NCBI GenBank assembly: GCA_019075925.1
Contig: JAGXAC010000009.1
Coordinates: 1-41,371 of the forward strand
Length of the DNA: 41,371 bases
Direction: 5' to 3'
From: Hyphomicrobiales bacterium
GTDB lineage: Bacteria; Pseudomonadota; Alphaproteobacteria; Rhizobiales; Xanthobacteraceae
A program made the position numbers and the translations under genes. Of this stretch, positions 17,551-25,469 are shown piece by piece; within the stretch, counting starts at the first letter, position 1, and every line of letters starts with the position of its first letter. The notes below the pieces were generated by a model. The model ran no database searches. It saw nothing but the letters and a program-made list of their open reading frames with translations, and was not told the origin of the DNA.

Positions 17551-17605
17551 GCCATTTTGCGCATGGCCTGCGGACAACCGATTTTGATCCGCGGCTCAAA
17601 ATGGC
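17551..17605. repeat. Nested inverted repeat before chvG
   Basis: Perfect 9-base arms GCCATTTTG (17551-17559) and CAAAATGGC (17597-17605) enclose a second, shorter pair, GCGGA and TCCGC. The structure lies between chvI and chvG, 57 bases before the chvG start. It could be an attenuating hairpin, an RNA processing site or a repeat remnant. Confidence 0.55.
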
Positions 17606-17662
17606 CCCTGACTGGGATGGCTGACGTGCGGTAGTAATGGCGTCCGTGCCGCGTGAGCGGAC

Positions 17663-19516
17663 ATGTTCGGAACCCCGGCAGACGACGTGCTCGATCGAAC
17701 CGCTGATATGGCAGGGGCCCCCGAGGCCCAATCGCCTGAGATTGTGTCGCAAATCGCGGCCGACGGTCTCGACGAGGCCGTGGCGCCGCGCCCGCGCGGC
17801 TTCGCGCGCATCGGCAGCTGGGCGCAGCGCGTTTGGCAGTTTTTCATCACGCAAAGCTTCTCCAGTCTCACTCGCCGCATCCTGTTTCTGAACATTGCCG
17901 GCCTGGTGGCGCTTTCCATCGGCTTCACTTTTCTTTCGCAGTTCCGCGCCGGCCTGATCGACGCGCGCATTCAGAGTCTTTCGGTGCAGGGACAAATCAT
18001 CGCCGCTGCGATCGCCGCACAGGCGACGGTCGAAACCGGGTCCTCGATCACGGTCGATCCGGACAAATTGCTGGAACTGCGGCCGGGCGAAAGTTATGGC
18101 CCATCCGAAGACGCGCTCTACGGCATCGATTTCCCGATCAATCCGGAACGTGTCGCGCCGGTGCTGCGTCGGCTCGTCTCGCCGACCAAGACCCGGGCAC
18201 GGATTTACGACCGCGATGGCGTGCTGTTGGTCGACAGCCGCAATCTGTTCGGGCGCGGTGACGTGCTGCGTTACGATCTGCCGTCGCCGAACGCGGAGAA
18301 GCCCGGCTTATTTGAGCGTGCGTATATCGCTGTCCGCCGCTGGCTGGGACGCGGTGATTTGCCGCTCTATCAGGAACTCGGCGCCCTGAACGGACGCGGC
18401 TATCCCGAAGTGGTGCAGGCACTCGCCGGCCAGAATGCCAGCATGGTGCGCATCAACAATCGGGGCGACGTCATCGTCTCGGTGGCGGTGCCCGTACAGC
18501 GCTTCCGCGCGGTGCGCGGCGCGCTGATGCTTTCCACGCAAGGGGCCGACATCGACGATATGGTCGAAGCCGAGCGGCTCTCCATCCTGAAGGTCTTTCT
18601 GGTCGCGGCCGGCGTGATGGTCGTGCTGTCGATCCTGCTTGCCGGCACGATCGCCGAGCCGGTCCGGCGGCTGGCGGACGCCGCGGAAAGCGTGCGGCGG
18701 CGCATTCGCTCGCGGGTGGAGATTCCGGACTTTACCCGGCGGCGCGACGAGATCGGCCACCTTTCCGGCACGCTTCGCGACATGACCAACGCGCTCTACA
18801 GTCGCATCGAAGCGATCGAAAGCTTCGCCGCGGATGTCGCCCACGAACTGAAAAATCCGCTGACCTCGCTGCGCTCGGCGATCGAAACCTTGCCGCTCGC
18901 CAAGACGGAGGAGAGTCGCACGCGTTTGCTCAATATCATCCAGCACGACGTCAAGCGGCTGGACCGGCTCATTTCCGACATTTCCGATGCCAGCCGGCTC
19001 GACGCCGAATTGCAGCGGCAGGAGGCTGCACCGGTCGATCTGGCAAAGCTCCTCAACACGCTGGTCAACGTCGCCAACGAGGTCAAGCGCGACGACGGCG
19101 TCCGCGTGACGCTGCGCTTCGAAGGCGGCGGCGGGCGCACATTCCGGGTGCCCGGACACGATTCCCGGCTCGGCCAAGTGGTCGACAATCTGATCGAGAA
19201 TGGCCGCTCGTTCTCGCCGGCAGGAAGCACGGTCCGTGTCACCTGCCGGCGATTGAAAAACCATGTCGACATTGTGGTCGACGACGACGGTCCGGGCGTG
19301 CGGCCGGATGCGGTGAACAAGGTATTCGAACGCTTTTACACCGATCGTCCGCATCAGAGCTTCGGGCAGAATTCCGGCCTCGGGCTGTCGATCTCCAAAC
19401 AAATCGTCGAGGCGCATGGCGGTGCCATCTGGGTGGAAAACCGCACCACGACCGCCGCCGACGGAAGCCTGACGGTGAGCGGCGCCCGGTTTGTCGTGCG
19501 TCTGCCGGCGACGTGA
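17663..19516 (+). CDS. chvG: Sensor histidine kinase ChvG
   Basis: ChvG is an inner-membrane sensor kinase that phosphorylates ChvI. The 617-residue protein has a cytoplasmic N-terminal tail, a first membrane segment (about 73-92), and a periplasmic sensor region (about 95-305) with dCache/stimulus-sensing features such as ARIYDRDGVLLVDSR. A second membrane segment (about 312-332) is followed by HAMP, the dimerisation domain with phospho-acceptor His394 (VAHELKNPLTSLR) and an ATPase domain with N-box VVDNLIENG and G-boxes DDDGPGV and GLGLSI. The ATG at 17663 gives a normal length; an in-frame ATG at 17708 is an alternative. The 176-base gap from chvI holds two inverted repeats. Confidence 0.94.
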   Translation: MFGTPADDVLDRTADMAGAPEAQSPEIVSQIAADGLDEAVAPRPRGFARIGSWAQRVWQFFITQSFSSLTRRILFLNIAGLVALSIGFTFLSQFRAGLIDARIQSLSVQGQIIAAAIAAQATVETGSSITVDPDKLLELRPGESYGPSEDALYGIDFPINPERVAPVLRRLVSPTKTRARIYDRDGVLLVDSRNLFGRGDVLRYDLPSPNAEKPGLFERAYIAVRRWLGRGDLPLYQELGALNGRGYPEVVQALAGQNASMVRINNRGDVIVSVAVPVQRFRAVRGALMLSTQGADIDDMVEAERLSILKVFLVAAGVMVVLSILLAGTIAEPVRRLADAAESVRRRIRSRVEIPDFTRRRDEIGHLSGTLRDMTNALYSRIEAIESFAADVAHELKNPLTSLRSAIETLPLAKTEESRTRLLNIIQHDVKRLDRLISDISDASRLDAELQRQEAAPVDLAKLLNTLVNVANEVKRDDGVRVTLRFEGGGGRTFRVPGHDSRLGQVVDNLIENGRSFSPAGSTVRVTCRRLKNHVDIVVDDDGPGVRPDAVNKVFERFYTDRPHQSFGQNSGLGLSISKQIVEAHGGAIWVENRTTTAADGSLTVSGARFVVRLPAT

Positions 19517-19526
19517 TGCTTCTTTT

Positions 19527-19629
19527 CCGTCACGCTGAGGCGCGAGCGCAGCGAGCCGCGAAGGGTGACGGCCGAGGCGCTCGAACCGCATCCTTCGAGA
19601 GCCGCTTCGCGGCCGCCTCAGGATGACGG
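19527..19629. repeat. Dispersed inverted repeat overlapping the hprK start
   Basis: The left end CCGTCACGCTGAGG and right end CCTCAGGATGACGG are inverted with two mismatches. Interior segments such as GCGAGCGCAGCGAGCCGCGAA and GCCGCTTCGCGGC can also fold. The element is of the CGTCACnCnGAGG...CCTCnGGATGACG type, also seen at 26640-26774 and, more diverged, at 33804-33979. The ATG within the right end (19623-19625) is the probable hprK start codon. Confidence 0.75.
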
Positions 19630-20078
19630 ATCAGAGAACCACCCATGCTTCGGCAGTGCTGGTAGGCGCGCGTGCCGTGCTGATCCGAGGACCCTCGGGA
19701 TCGGGCAAGTCGCGGCTTGCGCTGGAACTGATCGAAGCCGGTCACGCCGGCAGGTTGCGCTTCGCTCGGCTGGTCGCCGACGACCGCGTTCGCCTTGAAG
19801 CGGTGGGTGGAAGATTGCTGGCGTCACCCGCCAAGGCATTGGCCGGTTTGATCGAGGTGCGTGGCGCCGGCCTTTTGCGGATGCCGTACGAGACGAGTGC
19901 CGTAGTCGGTGTCGTGGTCGATCTCGCAGCCGCCGATGCGAGCCGCCTCCCCAATCGAGACCGGCGCAAGACGGAAGTGGAAGGCATTTCGCTGCCGCGA
20001 CTTGCCGTCGCGGCAGATGCGGCGGCCTTGCCGGCGCTCCTCGCCATGCTCAACTCATCGGCGGAAAGCTGGATTTAA
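19623..20078 (+). CDS. hprK: HPr kinase/phosphorylase, short alphaproteobacterial form
   Basis: HPrK phosphorylates and dephosphorylates HPr on a serine, linking carbon status to gene control. The 151-residue protein is only the catalytic half of the long Firmicutes enzyme, which is usual in alphaproteobacteria. The Walker A motif GPSGSGKS occupies residues 23-30, the acidic pair is Asp53-Asp54 (VADDRV) and the HPrK signature GLIEVRGAGLL is at about 75-85. The ATG at 19623 lies inside a repeat element, with only weak AGG-like sequence upstream. It places the conserved HASAV segment close to the N-terminus as in homologues, so I accept it. EIIA(Man) follows after 249 bases. Confidence 0.92.
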   Translation: MTDQRTTHASAVLVGARAVLIRGPSGSGKSRLALELIEAGHAGRLRFARLVADDRVRLEAVGGRLLASPAKALAGLIEVRGAGLLRMPYETSAVVGVVVDLAAADASRLPNRDRRKTEVEGISLPRLAVAADAAALPALLAMLNSSAESWI

Positions 20079-20327
20079 GAGCGGGTACCGACGATTGGGA
20101 GATTGGTTAACCGCGGCGTCATAGATTCCCGGGCATGCTGCCCTGTTTGCATCGAACCGAAGTTCATCGGGTTCCATTGCCGCCCGCGCCAATGACTTTT
20201 GATCGCTGCTACCGCAACGCAGCAGCCTCCGGATTCGCGAGAAAATGCCCCTTGCGCTTGGGCTTCGGATGGTCAAGATGGGCACCCTTTCGTGCGGTGC
20301 AACCGGGACGCGCCGGCGAGGAGTTCC

Positions 20328-20729
20328 ATGATCGGGCTTGTGCTTGTGACCCACGGGCGGCTGGCTGTCGAGTTCCGCTCGGCCCTGGAACATGTCGTCG
20401 GCCCCCAGCGTCAGATCGAGGCGGTCACTATCGGGCCCGACGACGACGTCGAGATCCGCCGCAAGGAGATCATTGAGGCTGTGAAGCGGGTGGACAGCGG
20501 CGATGGCGTCGCCATCCTGACCGACATGTTCGGCGGCACCCCGTCGAATCTGGCCATCTCGGTGATGAGCCGGCCGAAAGTCGAGGTGTTGGCCGGCATC
20601 AATCTGCCGATGCTGGTCAAGCTTGCCAAAGTGCGCGCCGATTGCCCACTCGCCGAAGCGGTAGCTGCCGCGCAGGATGCCGGCCGGAAATACGTCACCA
20701 TCGCCAGCCGCGTACTGACGGGCAAATGA
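20328..20729 (+). CDS. PTS EIIA(Man)-type phosphocarrier
   Basis: The 133-residue protein is a stand-alone EIIA domain of the mannose family, with phospho-acceptor His9 in VLVTHG and the conserved DMFGGTPSN segment. Here there are no IIB, IIC or IID genes, so it is likely a regulatory carrier accepting phosphate from HPr rather than part of a sugar transporter. I chose the ATG at 20328, preceded by GGCGAGGAG (about 20315-20323). The upstream in-frame extension to 20199 is not conserved in character. The stop overlaps the HPr start (ATGA). In Rhizobiales this gene is often called manX or eiiA. Confidence 0.92.
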   Translation: MIGLVLVTHGRLAVEFRSALEHVVGPQRQIEAVTIGPDDDVEIRRKEIIEAVKRVDSGDGVAILTDMFGGTPSNLAISVMSRPKVEVLAGINLPMLVKLAKVRADCPLAEAVAAAQDAGRKYVTIASRVLTGK

Positions 20730-21058
20730 GCGCTTCTGCTCCACGCGGCGAGGAATGCGCGGTCGACGCGCAACACTTTCGCGACGGGGCGGTGGTTCGC
20801 CAACTTTCGATCTGCAATCGTAAGGGCCTGCACGCGCGCGCATCCGCTAAATTCGTGCAAACCGTGGAAAAATTCGACGCCGACGTGCGTGTCATGCGTT
20901 GCAACGAAATCGTCGGCGGCACCTCGATCATGGGATTGATGATGCTGGCCGCCTCGCCCGGCTGTTCTATCACGGTCGAAGCGACCGGCAGACAGGCGGC
21001 GGAAGTCGTTGCAGCGCTGACCGATCTGATCAACTCTCGATTTGGCGAAGATGACTAA
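20726..21058 (+). CDS. ptsH: Phosphocarrier protein HPr
   Basis: HPr carries phosphate from enzyme I to EIIA domains and is modified by HPrK. The 110-residue protein has His36 in the active-site motif NRKGLHARAS and the regulatory Ser67 in GGTSIMGLMML. A 20-residue N-terminal extension precedes the core fold. The ATG overlaps the EIIA stop. The presence of both sites alongside HPrK supports a regulatory HPr modified on both histidine and serine. A small unknown gene begins 37 bases later and is probably in the same transcript. Confidence 0.94.
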   Translation: MSASAPRGEECAVDAQHFRDGAVVRQLSICNRKGLHARASAKFVQTVEKFDADVRVMRCNEIVGGTSIMGLMMLAASPGCSITVEATGRQAAEVVAALTDLINSRFGEDD

Positions 21059-21095
21059 ACGCAAGCGTGCAGCCACGCCACGCAGGAGAAAATCA

Positions 21096-21443
21096 ATGGC
21101 TTCCGAAAAGGATGCAACGCCCGCAGCGAAGGACCCTTCCACGCCGGCGACCCCACGGCCACAAGCGACGATCCGGTATGTCGACCGTCCGGACGTCACC
21201 GAGACTTTCGCCGATTCGATCAGCGGCCTGGTCTTCGACGGGCAAACCTTGCGCATTGAATTTGCTGTCACCCGGCTCGACGAGGTCAAACCGGGCGCGG
21301 CGATCACGGGCCGGCGTTACCCGACTTGCCGCCTGGCGCTACCGCCCGCAACTGCAATCGATCTGATCAACCGGATGCAACAGATCGGTGCGGCGCTTGG
21401 CCAGGCCGGTGTGGTGCGTCCGGCGACAAAGCCCAACAGCTAG
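21096..21443 (+). CDS. Conserved hypothetical protein downstream of HPr
   Basis: I do not recognise a named family for this 115-residue protein. The first 25 residues are low-complexity Ala/Pro/Thr/Lys. The core (about 28-95) starts IRYVDRPDVTETFADSI, contains GLVFDGQTLRIEFAVTRLDE and RRYPTCRLALPP, and ends in a helix INRMQQIGAAL. This looks like a small beta domain plus a helix. I chose the ATG at 21096, preceded by AGGAGA (21084-21089) with six bases between. Alternative in-frame starts at 21042 or 21051 overlap ptsH. It probably shares the hprK-EIIA-HPr transcript and ends 10 bases from the convergent UdgX gene. Confidence 0.78.
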   Translation: MASEKDATPAAKDPSTPATPRPQATIRYVDRPDVTETFADSISGLVFDGQTLRIEFAVTRLDEVKPGAAITGRRYPTCRLALPPATAIDLINRMQQIGAALGQAGVVRPATKPNS

Positions 21444-21453
21444 CCTTAAGGCT

Positions 21454-22140
21454 TCAAGAACCGGTTCGTCGTCTCCGTTTCGCAGCGCGCGGAGCGCTCG
21501 CGGCTGCTTTCAAATCGGCGACAAAGCTTTGATAAGCTGCGTGCCGTTGATCATCGTCCGCGATGCGCAGCAGCGCCGACGGATGCACGGTCACCACCAG
21601 CCGCGTTCCGTCCGCCAGACTTAGATTTTGGCCGCGTACTTTGCCGATCACGAGCGTACTCCCGCTCAGGCTGCGTGCGGCAGTCACACCGAGCGCCACG
21701 ACGGTCGACGGCCGCACCAAGCTCCGCTCAATGTCGAGCCAGATTTTGCAGCGTTCGATCTCGTAGCTGTCGGGCCGCTTGTGCAGTCTCCGTTTGCCTC
21801 GCATCTCGTACTTGAAATGCTTGACCGCGTTGGTGACGAAGACCTGATCGCGGGCCACCCCGGCGTCGCGCAGAGCCCGATCGAGAATGCGCCCGGCGGG
21901 TCCGACGAACGGCTTGCCGGTAATGTCTTCTTTGTCGCCAGGCTGCTCCCCAACCAGCATGATCGAGGCCCGGCTTGGCCCTTCACCCGGCACTGCCTGG
22001 GTGGCGTCGTGGTACAGCGGGCATCGGCGGCATGCCTGCTCGATTTTATCCAGTTGACGCAATGACTTGACCTGACCCGCGGGATCTGCGCCCGGGCCAG
22101 ATGCCTGATTTTGCCGCCGTCGTGCATCCGCCATGGACAT
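21454..22140 (-). CDS. UdgX-type uracil-DNA glycosylase
   Basis: The 228-residue protein belongs to the iron-sulfur uracil-DNA glycosylase superfamily. It has Cys37-x-x-Cys40, motif [27 protein letters not shown], then GKRRLHKRP with His120, Cys131 and the C-terminal TVHPSALLR. The KRR(I/L)H insert and GEQPG are hallmarks of UdgX, in which the histidine attacks the abasic sugar and leaves the protein covalently bound to DNA. Here the usual KRRIH reads KRRLH. It could instead be a family 4/5 enzyme, but the His insert argues for UdgX. Starts at 22140 or 22134 are both possible. The gene is divergent from ahcY. Confidence 0.87.
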   Translation of the reverse strand: MSMADARRRQNQASGPGADPAGQVKSLRQLDKIEQACRRCPLYHDATQAVPGEGPSRASIMLVGEQPGDKEDITGKPFVGPAGRILDRALRDAGVARDQVFVTNAVKHFKYEMRGKRRLHKRPDSYEIERCKIWLDIERSLVRPSTVVALGVTAARSLSGSTLVIGKVRGQNLSLADGTRLVVTVHPSALLRIADDDQRHAAYQSFVADLKAAASAPRAAKRRRRTGS

Positions 22141-22248
22141 AAAGCTATCTTTATGCCTTTAGTGCCGCGGCGCGACGGCCCTTGGGCCGCGCGCGATCTT
22201 CCTCAACGACCGTATATAAGCACCGCCACGGAGCGACTAAGGATTGCC

Positions 22249-23670
22249 ATGAGCACGTCGACCAAGCCGAAGGCTTCTGCCACCGACTATGTCGTCAAGG
22301 ACATCAGCCTCGCCGACTGGGGCCGCAAGGAACTGTCGATCGCGGAAACCGAAATGCCCGGCTTGATGGCCACGCGCGAGGAATACGGGCCCAAGCAGCC
22401 ACTGCGCGGTGCCCGTATCGCCGGCTCGTTGCACATGACCATCCAGACCGCCGTGCTGATCGAAACGCTCGAGGCGCTCGGCGCCGACGTTCGCTGGGCC
22501 TCTTGCAACATTTATTCGACGCAAGACCACGCCGCCGCCGCTGTGGCCGCCGGCGGCACGCCGGTCTTCGCCGTCAAAGGCGAGTCGCTGGAGGATTACT
22601 GGGAATACTCCCACCGCATCTTCGAATGGTCCGACGGCGGCGGCCCGAACATGATTCTGGACGACGGCGGCGATGCCACTTTGCTGATGCATCTCGGCCT
22701 GCAGGCCGAAATGACGCCGAACGTGCTGGATCACCCCGGCAACGAAGAAGAAGAGGTTCTGTTCGCCGCCATCAAGAAGCGGCTCGTGCACGAACCGGGC
22801 TGGTACGGCAAGATGGCCAAAAACATCCGCGGCGTCACCGAGGAAACCACCACCGGCGTGCATCGTCTCTATCAGATGGAGAAGGAAGGCCGGCTGCTGT
22901 TCCCCGCGATCAACGTCAACGACAGCGTCACCAAGTCGAAGTTCGACAACCTCTATGGTTGCCGTGAGTCTCTCGTGGACGGCATCCGCCGTGGCACCGA
23001 CGTGATGATGGCGGGCAAGGTAGCGATGGTCGCCGGTTTCGGCGACGTCGGCAAAGGGTCGGCAGCTTCGCTGCGCCAAGCCGGTTGTCGCGTGCTGGTA
23101 TCGGAGATCGATCCGATCTGCGCGCTACAGGCGGCGATGGAAGGCTATGAAGTGGTGACCATGGAAGAGGCCGCGCCGCGCGCCGACATCTTCTGCACCG
23201 CCACCGGCAATGTCGATGTCATCACCATCGAGCACATGCGCAAGATGAAGCACCGCGCCATCGTCTGCAACATCGGTCACTTCGACTCGGAGATCCAGGT
23301 CGCGGCGCTGAAAAATCTCAAGTGGGAAAACATCAAGCCGCAGGTCGACGAGATCGAGTTTCCCGACAAGAAGCGCATCATCCTGTTGTCGGAAGGCCGG
23401 CTGGTCAACCTCGGCAATGCCATGGGCCATCCGAGTTTCGTGATGTCGTCGTCCTTCACCAACCAGACACTCGCGCAGATCGAGCTGTGGACCAATCCGG
23501 GCAAATATCAGAAGAAGGTCTATACGCTGCCGAAGCACCTCGATGAAAAAGTCGCGCGCCTGCATCTCGACAAGATCGGTGCCAAGCTGACCAAACTGTC
23601 CGAGAAGCAGTCGACCTATATCGGCATTCCGGTCAACGGCCCGTTCAAGACCGACCAGTACCGGTACTAG
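22249..23670 (+). CDS. ahcY: Adenosylhomocysteinase
   Basis: AhcY hydrolyses S-adenosylhomocysteine to adenosine and homocysteine, removing the inhibitor left by methyltransferases. The 473-residue protein matches the long bacterial form. It has the substrate segment [16 protein letters not shown], the NAD-binding [10 protein letters not shown] (from residue 263), and C-terminal KTDQYRY, the typical ending whose Lys and Tyr contact NAD of the neighbouring subunit. The ATG at 22249 follows AAGGA (22239-22243) with five bases between. TATATA at 22213-22218 could be a -10 element, but no good -35 was found. A stem-loop follows the gene. Confidence 0.97.
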   Translation: MSTSTKPKASATDYVVKDISLADWGRKELSIAETEMPGLMATREEYGPKQPLRGARIAGSLHMTIQTAVLIETLEALGADVRWASCNIYSTQDHAAAAVAAGGTPVFAVKGESLEDYWEYSHRIFEWSDGGGPNMILDDGGDATLLMHLGLQAEMTPNVLDHPGNEEEEVLFAAIKKRLVHEPGWYGKMAKNIRGVTEETTTGVHRLYQMEKEGRLLFPAINVNDSVTKSKFDNLYGCRESLVDGIRRGTDVMMAGKVAMVAGFGDVGKGSAASLRQAGCRVLVSEIDPICALQAAMEGYEVVTMEEAAPRADIFCTATGNVDVITIEHMRKMKHRAIVCNIGHFDSEIQVAALKNLKWENIKPQVDEIEFPDKKRIILLSEGRLVNLGNAMGHPSFVMSSSFTNQTLAQIELWTNPGKYQKKVYTLPKHLDEKVARLHLDKIGAKLTKLSEKQSTYIGIPVNGPFKTDQYRY

Positions 23671-23716
23671 ACGGAGCGCTGCGCGCCGAGGCTCGCCGGC
23701 GCGGATTGACCGGGCG

Positions 23717-23738
23717 CAGGCGAAAACGGTTTCGCCTG
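23717..23738 (+). terminator. Hairpin downstream of ahcY
   Basis: CAGGCGAAA (23717-23725) and TTTCGCCTG (23730-23738) form a perfect 9-bp stem with an ACGG tetraloop between convergent ahcY and the GT39 gene. There is no T-run beyond the A/T at the loop side, so it may stabilise the 3' end or assist termination. Confidence 0.5.
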
Positions 23739-23776
23739 TGTCGTAATCGCCTGAGGGGGCGGCTGGGCGGCTGGCG

Positions 23777-25321
23777 TCAGCTTCCTTTGCCGGCTGCATC
23801 CGGCGGCACCACCACCACCTGAACGTCAAGCGGTGGCCCGGAGAATCCAAGGAAGCTGCGGGTCAGTGCCATGGTCGTCGGCGCGGTTCCGGGCGCCGTT
23901 GCTTCGGCGATTTTCCGGCAGACCGGGTCGCTCGCCAGGCAGACAATCACCAGACCTTTCGCGCTCACCGCGGCGCGTCCTTCTGCCGTCAGCGGCAGCG
24001 GCATATGTCGCGCCTGCGGCAAGTACGCCTGCATGCCGCCGACGATTGCGTCCGATCCGCCATAGAACTGCACCGGCTGACCGGAGAGCTTGCTTGCCAA
24101 TTCGGCGGCTTGCCGGAAATGCGGCCGGAACTGGTCAGGCTCGCTGACAATCCGGACGCCGGCGATCACCGGCGAGGCGAGCACAATCGCCAGCACAATC
24201 GCCAGCCCGGCGAGCCCTGCCCGCGCCGTCGCCCGCGTATCGATGGCGAGATAAGGCGATCCGTAAAGCACCACCGGCAACAATGCCCAGTTCGGGAACG
24301 TCCAATCAGGCGTGATCCGGTACGGAATAAACAAATTGACCAGCGCCGGCAGGATGAGCGGCACCATCAACAACACCAGCGCCTGGCGGCGGTCGTCCTC
24401 GGCTGGCCAGGCGATATCGGCTAGCGCCGCTTTGCTCGGGCGCAAAGCGGCAAAAAAGATGAGTGGCGCGGCAATATACATCGCCGCGCCGACCAGATAA
24501 CTGACGGTCTTCATCAACGTGTCGCCGAACGGACCGCGAGTCACCACGCTTTCGGCAAACTGGATGGCGCCGCCGCCGCGTTCGCTCACCAGCCACCAGA
24601 CATGCGGGGCGATGAAGACAAGCGCGCCGGCCGCCATGACGTACGGCGCGGACGAGCGCCAGAAGCGCCGCGCACCCGGCCCGGTGACGGCGGCAACCGC
24701 CATGCCGGCGAGAAGAAAGACCGCCCAATATTTGCCCAGCACGGTAAGGCTGGCGAATGCGCCGGCAAGAAAAGCGTCGAACGCCCCAAGCCCGCGTCGT
24801 GCCCGCAGATAGAACAACAGCGTCGCCGCCCAGAACGGTATCATTACCGTGTTGGCGTTGAGCACTTCCGCCTTGACGGTGTAGAGCGGAATGAGAATGA
24901 GCGCGAACAGGCCGAGCAACGCGCGGTTCTTGTCGAGATGATCGCGCAACAGCCGCCAGGTAACGGCAAGCGCAACGGCATCCGACACGACGACCAAAAG
25001 ATCGACCGCCCATTTCTGCTGCGGGAAGACGGCAAACCACAGCATGAACGTCCACGCCGTCACCGGCGGATGCTTGTAGCCGAACGCAAAATGCCGCGCC
25101 CAGATGATCGCTTCGTCGGCGTCGATATGGATGTCGATCGGCGCCGTCGAGACGGTCCAGAAAATCATCCACAGCACGACGAAGCCGACGAGGACGACGA
25201 GGACGATGAGATGCTCGGGGGTATCGTCGATGAAGCGCTCGGCGGCGCGGCCGAGCCGACCGAAAAAATCGCCGATCGGCGAACGCGTTCGATCCGCCGC
25301 ACCCTGCCTGGCAAACGACAT
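23777..25321 (-). CDS. GT39-family membrane glycosyltransferase
   Basis: The 514-residue protein is an integral membrane sugar transferase of the PMT/ArnT (GT39, GT-C) type, which moves a sugar from a polyprenyl-phosphate carrier to lipid or protein on the outer side of the inner membrane. About ten membrane segments can be seen. After the first one, the acidic loop DIHIDADEAIIWAR carries the likely catalytic Asp, followed by the KHPP motif. The last 120 residues form a soluble domain. I placed the start at 25321 (ATG) because the upstream frame reads through non-conserved sequence. It is divergent from a GT2-GtrA gene that would make the lipid-linked donor. Confidence 0.86.
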   Translation of the reverse strand: MSFARQGAADRTRSPIGDFFGRLGRAAERFIDDTPEHLIVLVVLVGFVVLWMIFWTVSTAPIDIHIDADEAIIWARHFAFGYKHPPVTAWTFMLWFAVFPQQKWAVDLLVVVSDAVALAVTWRLLRDHLDKNRALLGLFALILIPLYTVKAEVLNANTVMIPFWAATLLFYLRARRGLGAFDAFLAGAFASLTVLGKYWAVFLLAGMAVAAVTGPGARRFWRSSAPYVMAAGALVFIAPHVWWLVSERGGGAIQFAESVVTRGPFGDTLMKTVSYLVGAAMYIAAPLIFFAALRPSKAALADIAWPAEDDRRQALVLLMVPLILPALVNLFIPYRITPDWTFPNWALLPVVLYGSPYLAIDTRATARAGLAGLAIVLAIVLASPVIAGVRIVSEPDQFRPHFRQAAELASKLSGQPVQFYGGSDAIVGGMQAYLPQARHMPLPLTAEGRAAVSAKGLVIVCLASDPVCRKIAEATAPGTAPTTMALTRSFLGFSGPPLDVQVVVVPPDAAGKGS

Positions 25322-25469
25322 CGTTATTTTTCCCGGCTGGATTCTTTGCGGTTTGGCCGTCGTTTGGCCGATTAGGCAAATCTTCGAGGATTTTCCATGG
25401 CTTGAGAATGCTCTAGCCTGCGGGTGCGGATAGAGCAATAAGGATGCCGCACAGCACAGGGGAAACGGG

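Noticed and set aside
22141-22248. S-adenosylhomocysteine or SAM riboswitch before ahcY
   Set aside because: The region is short and has no stem-loop and pseudoknot arrangement that I can match to those classes.
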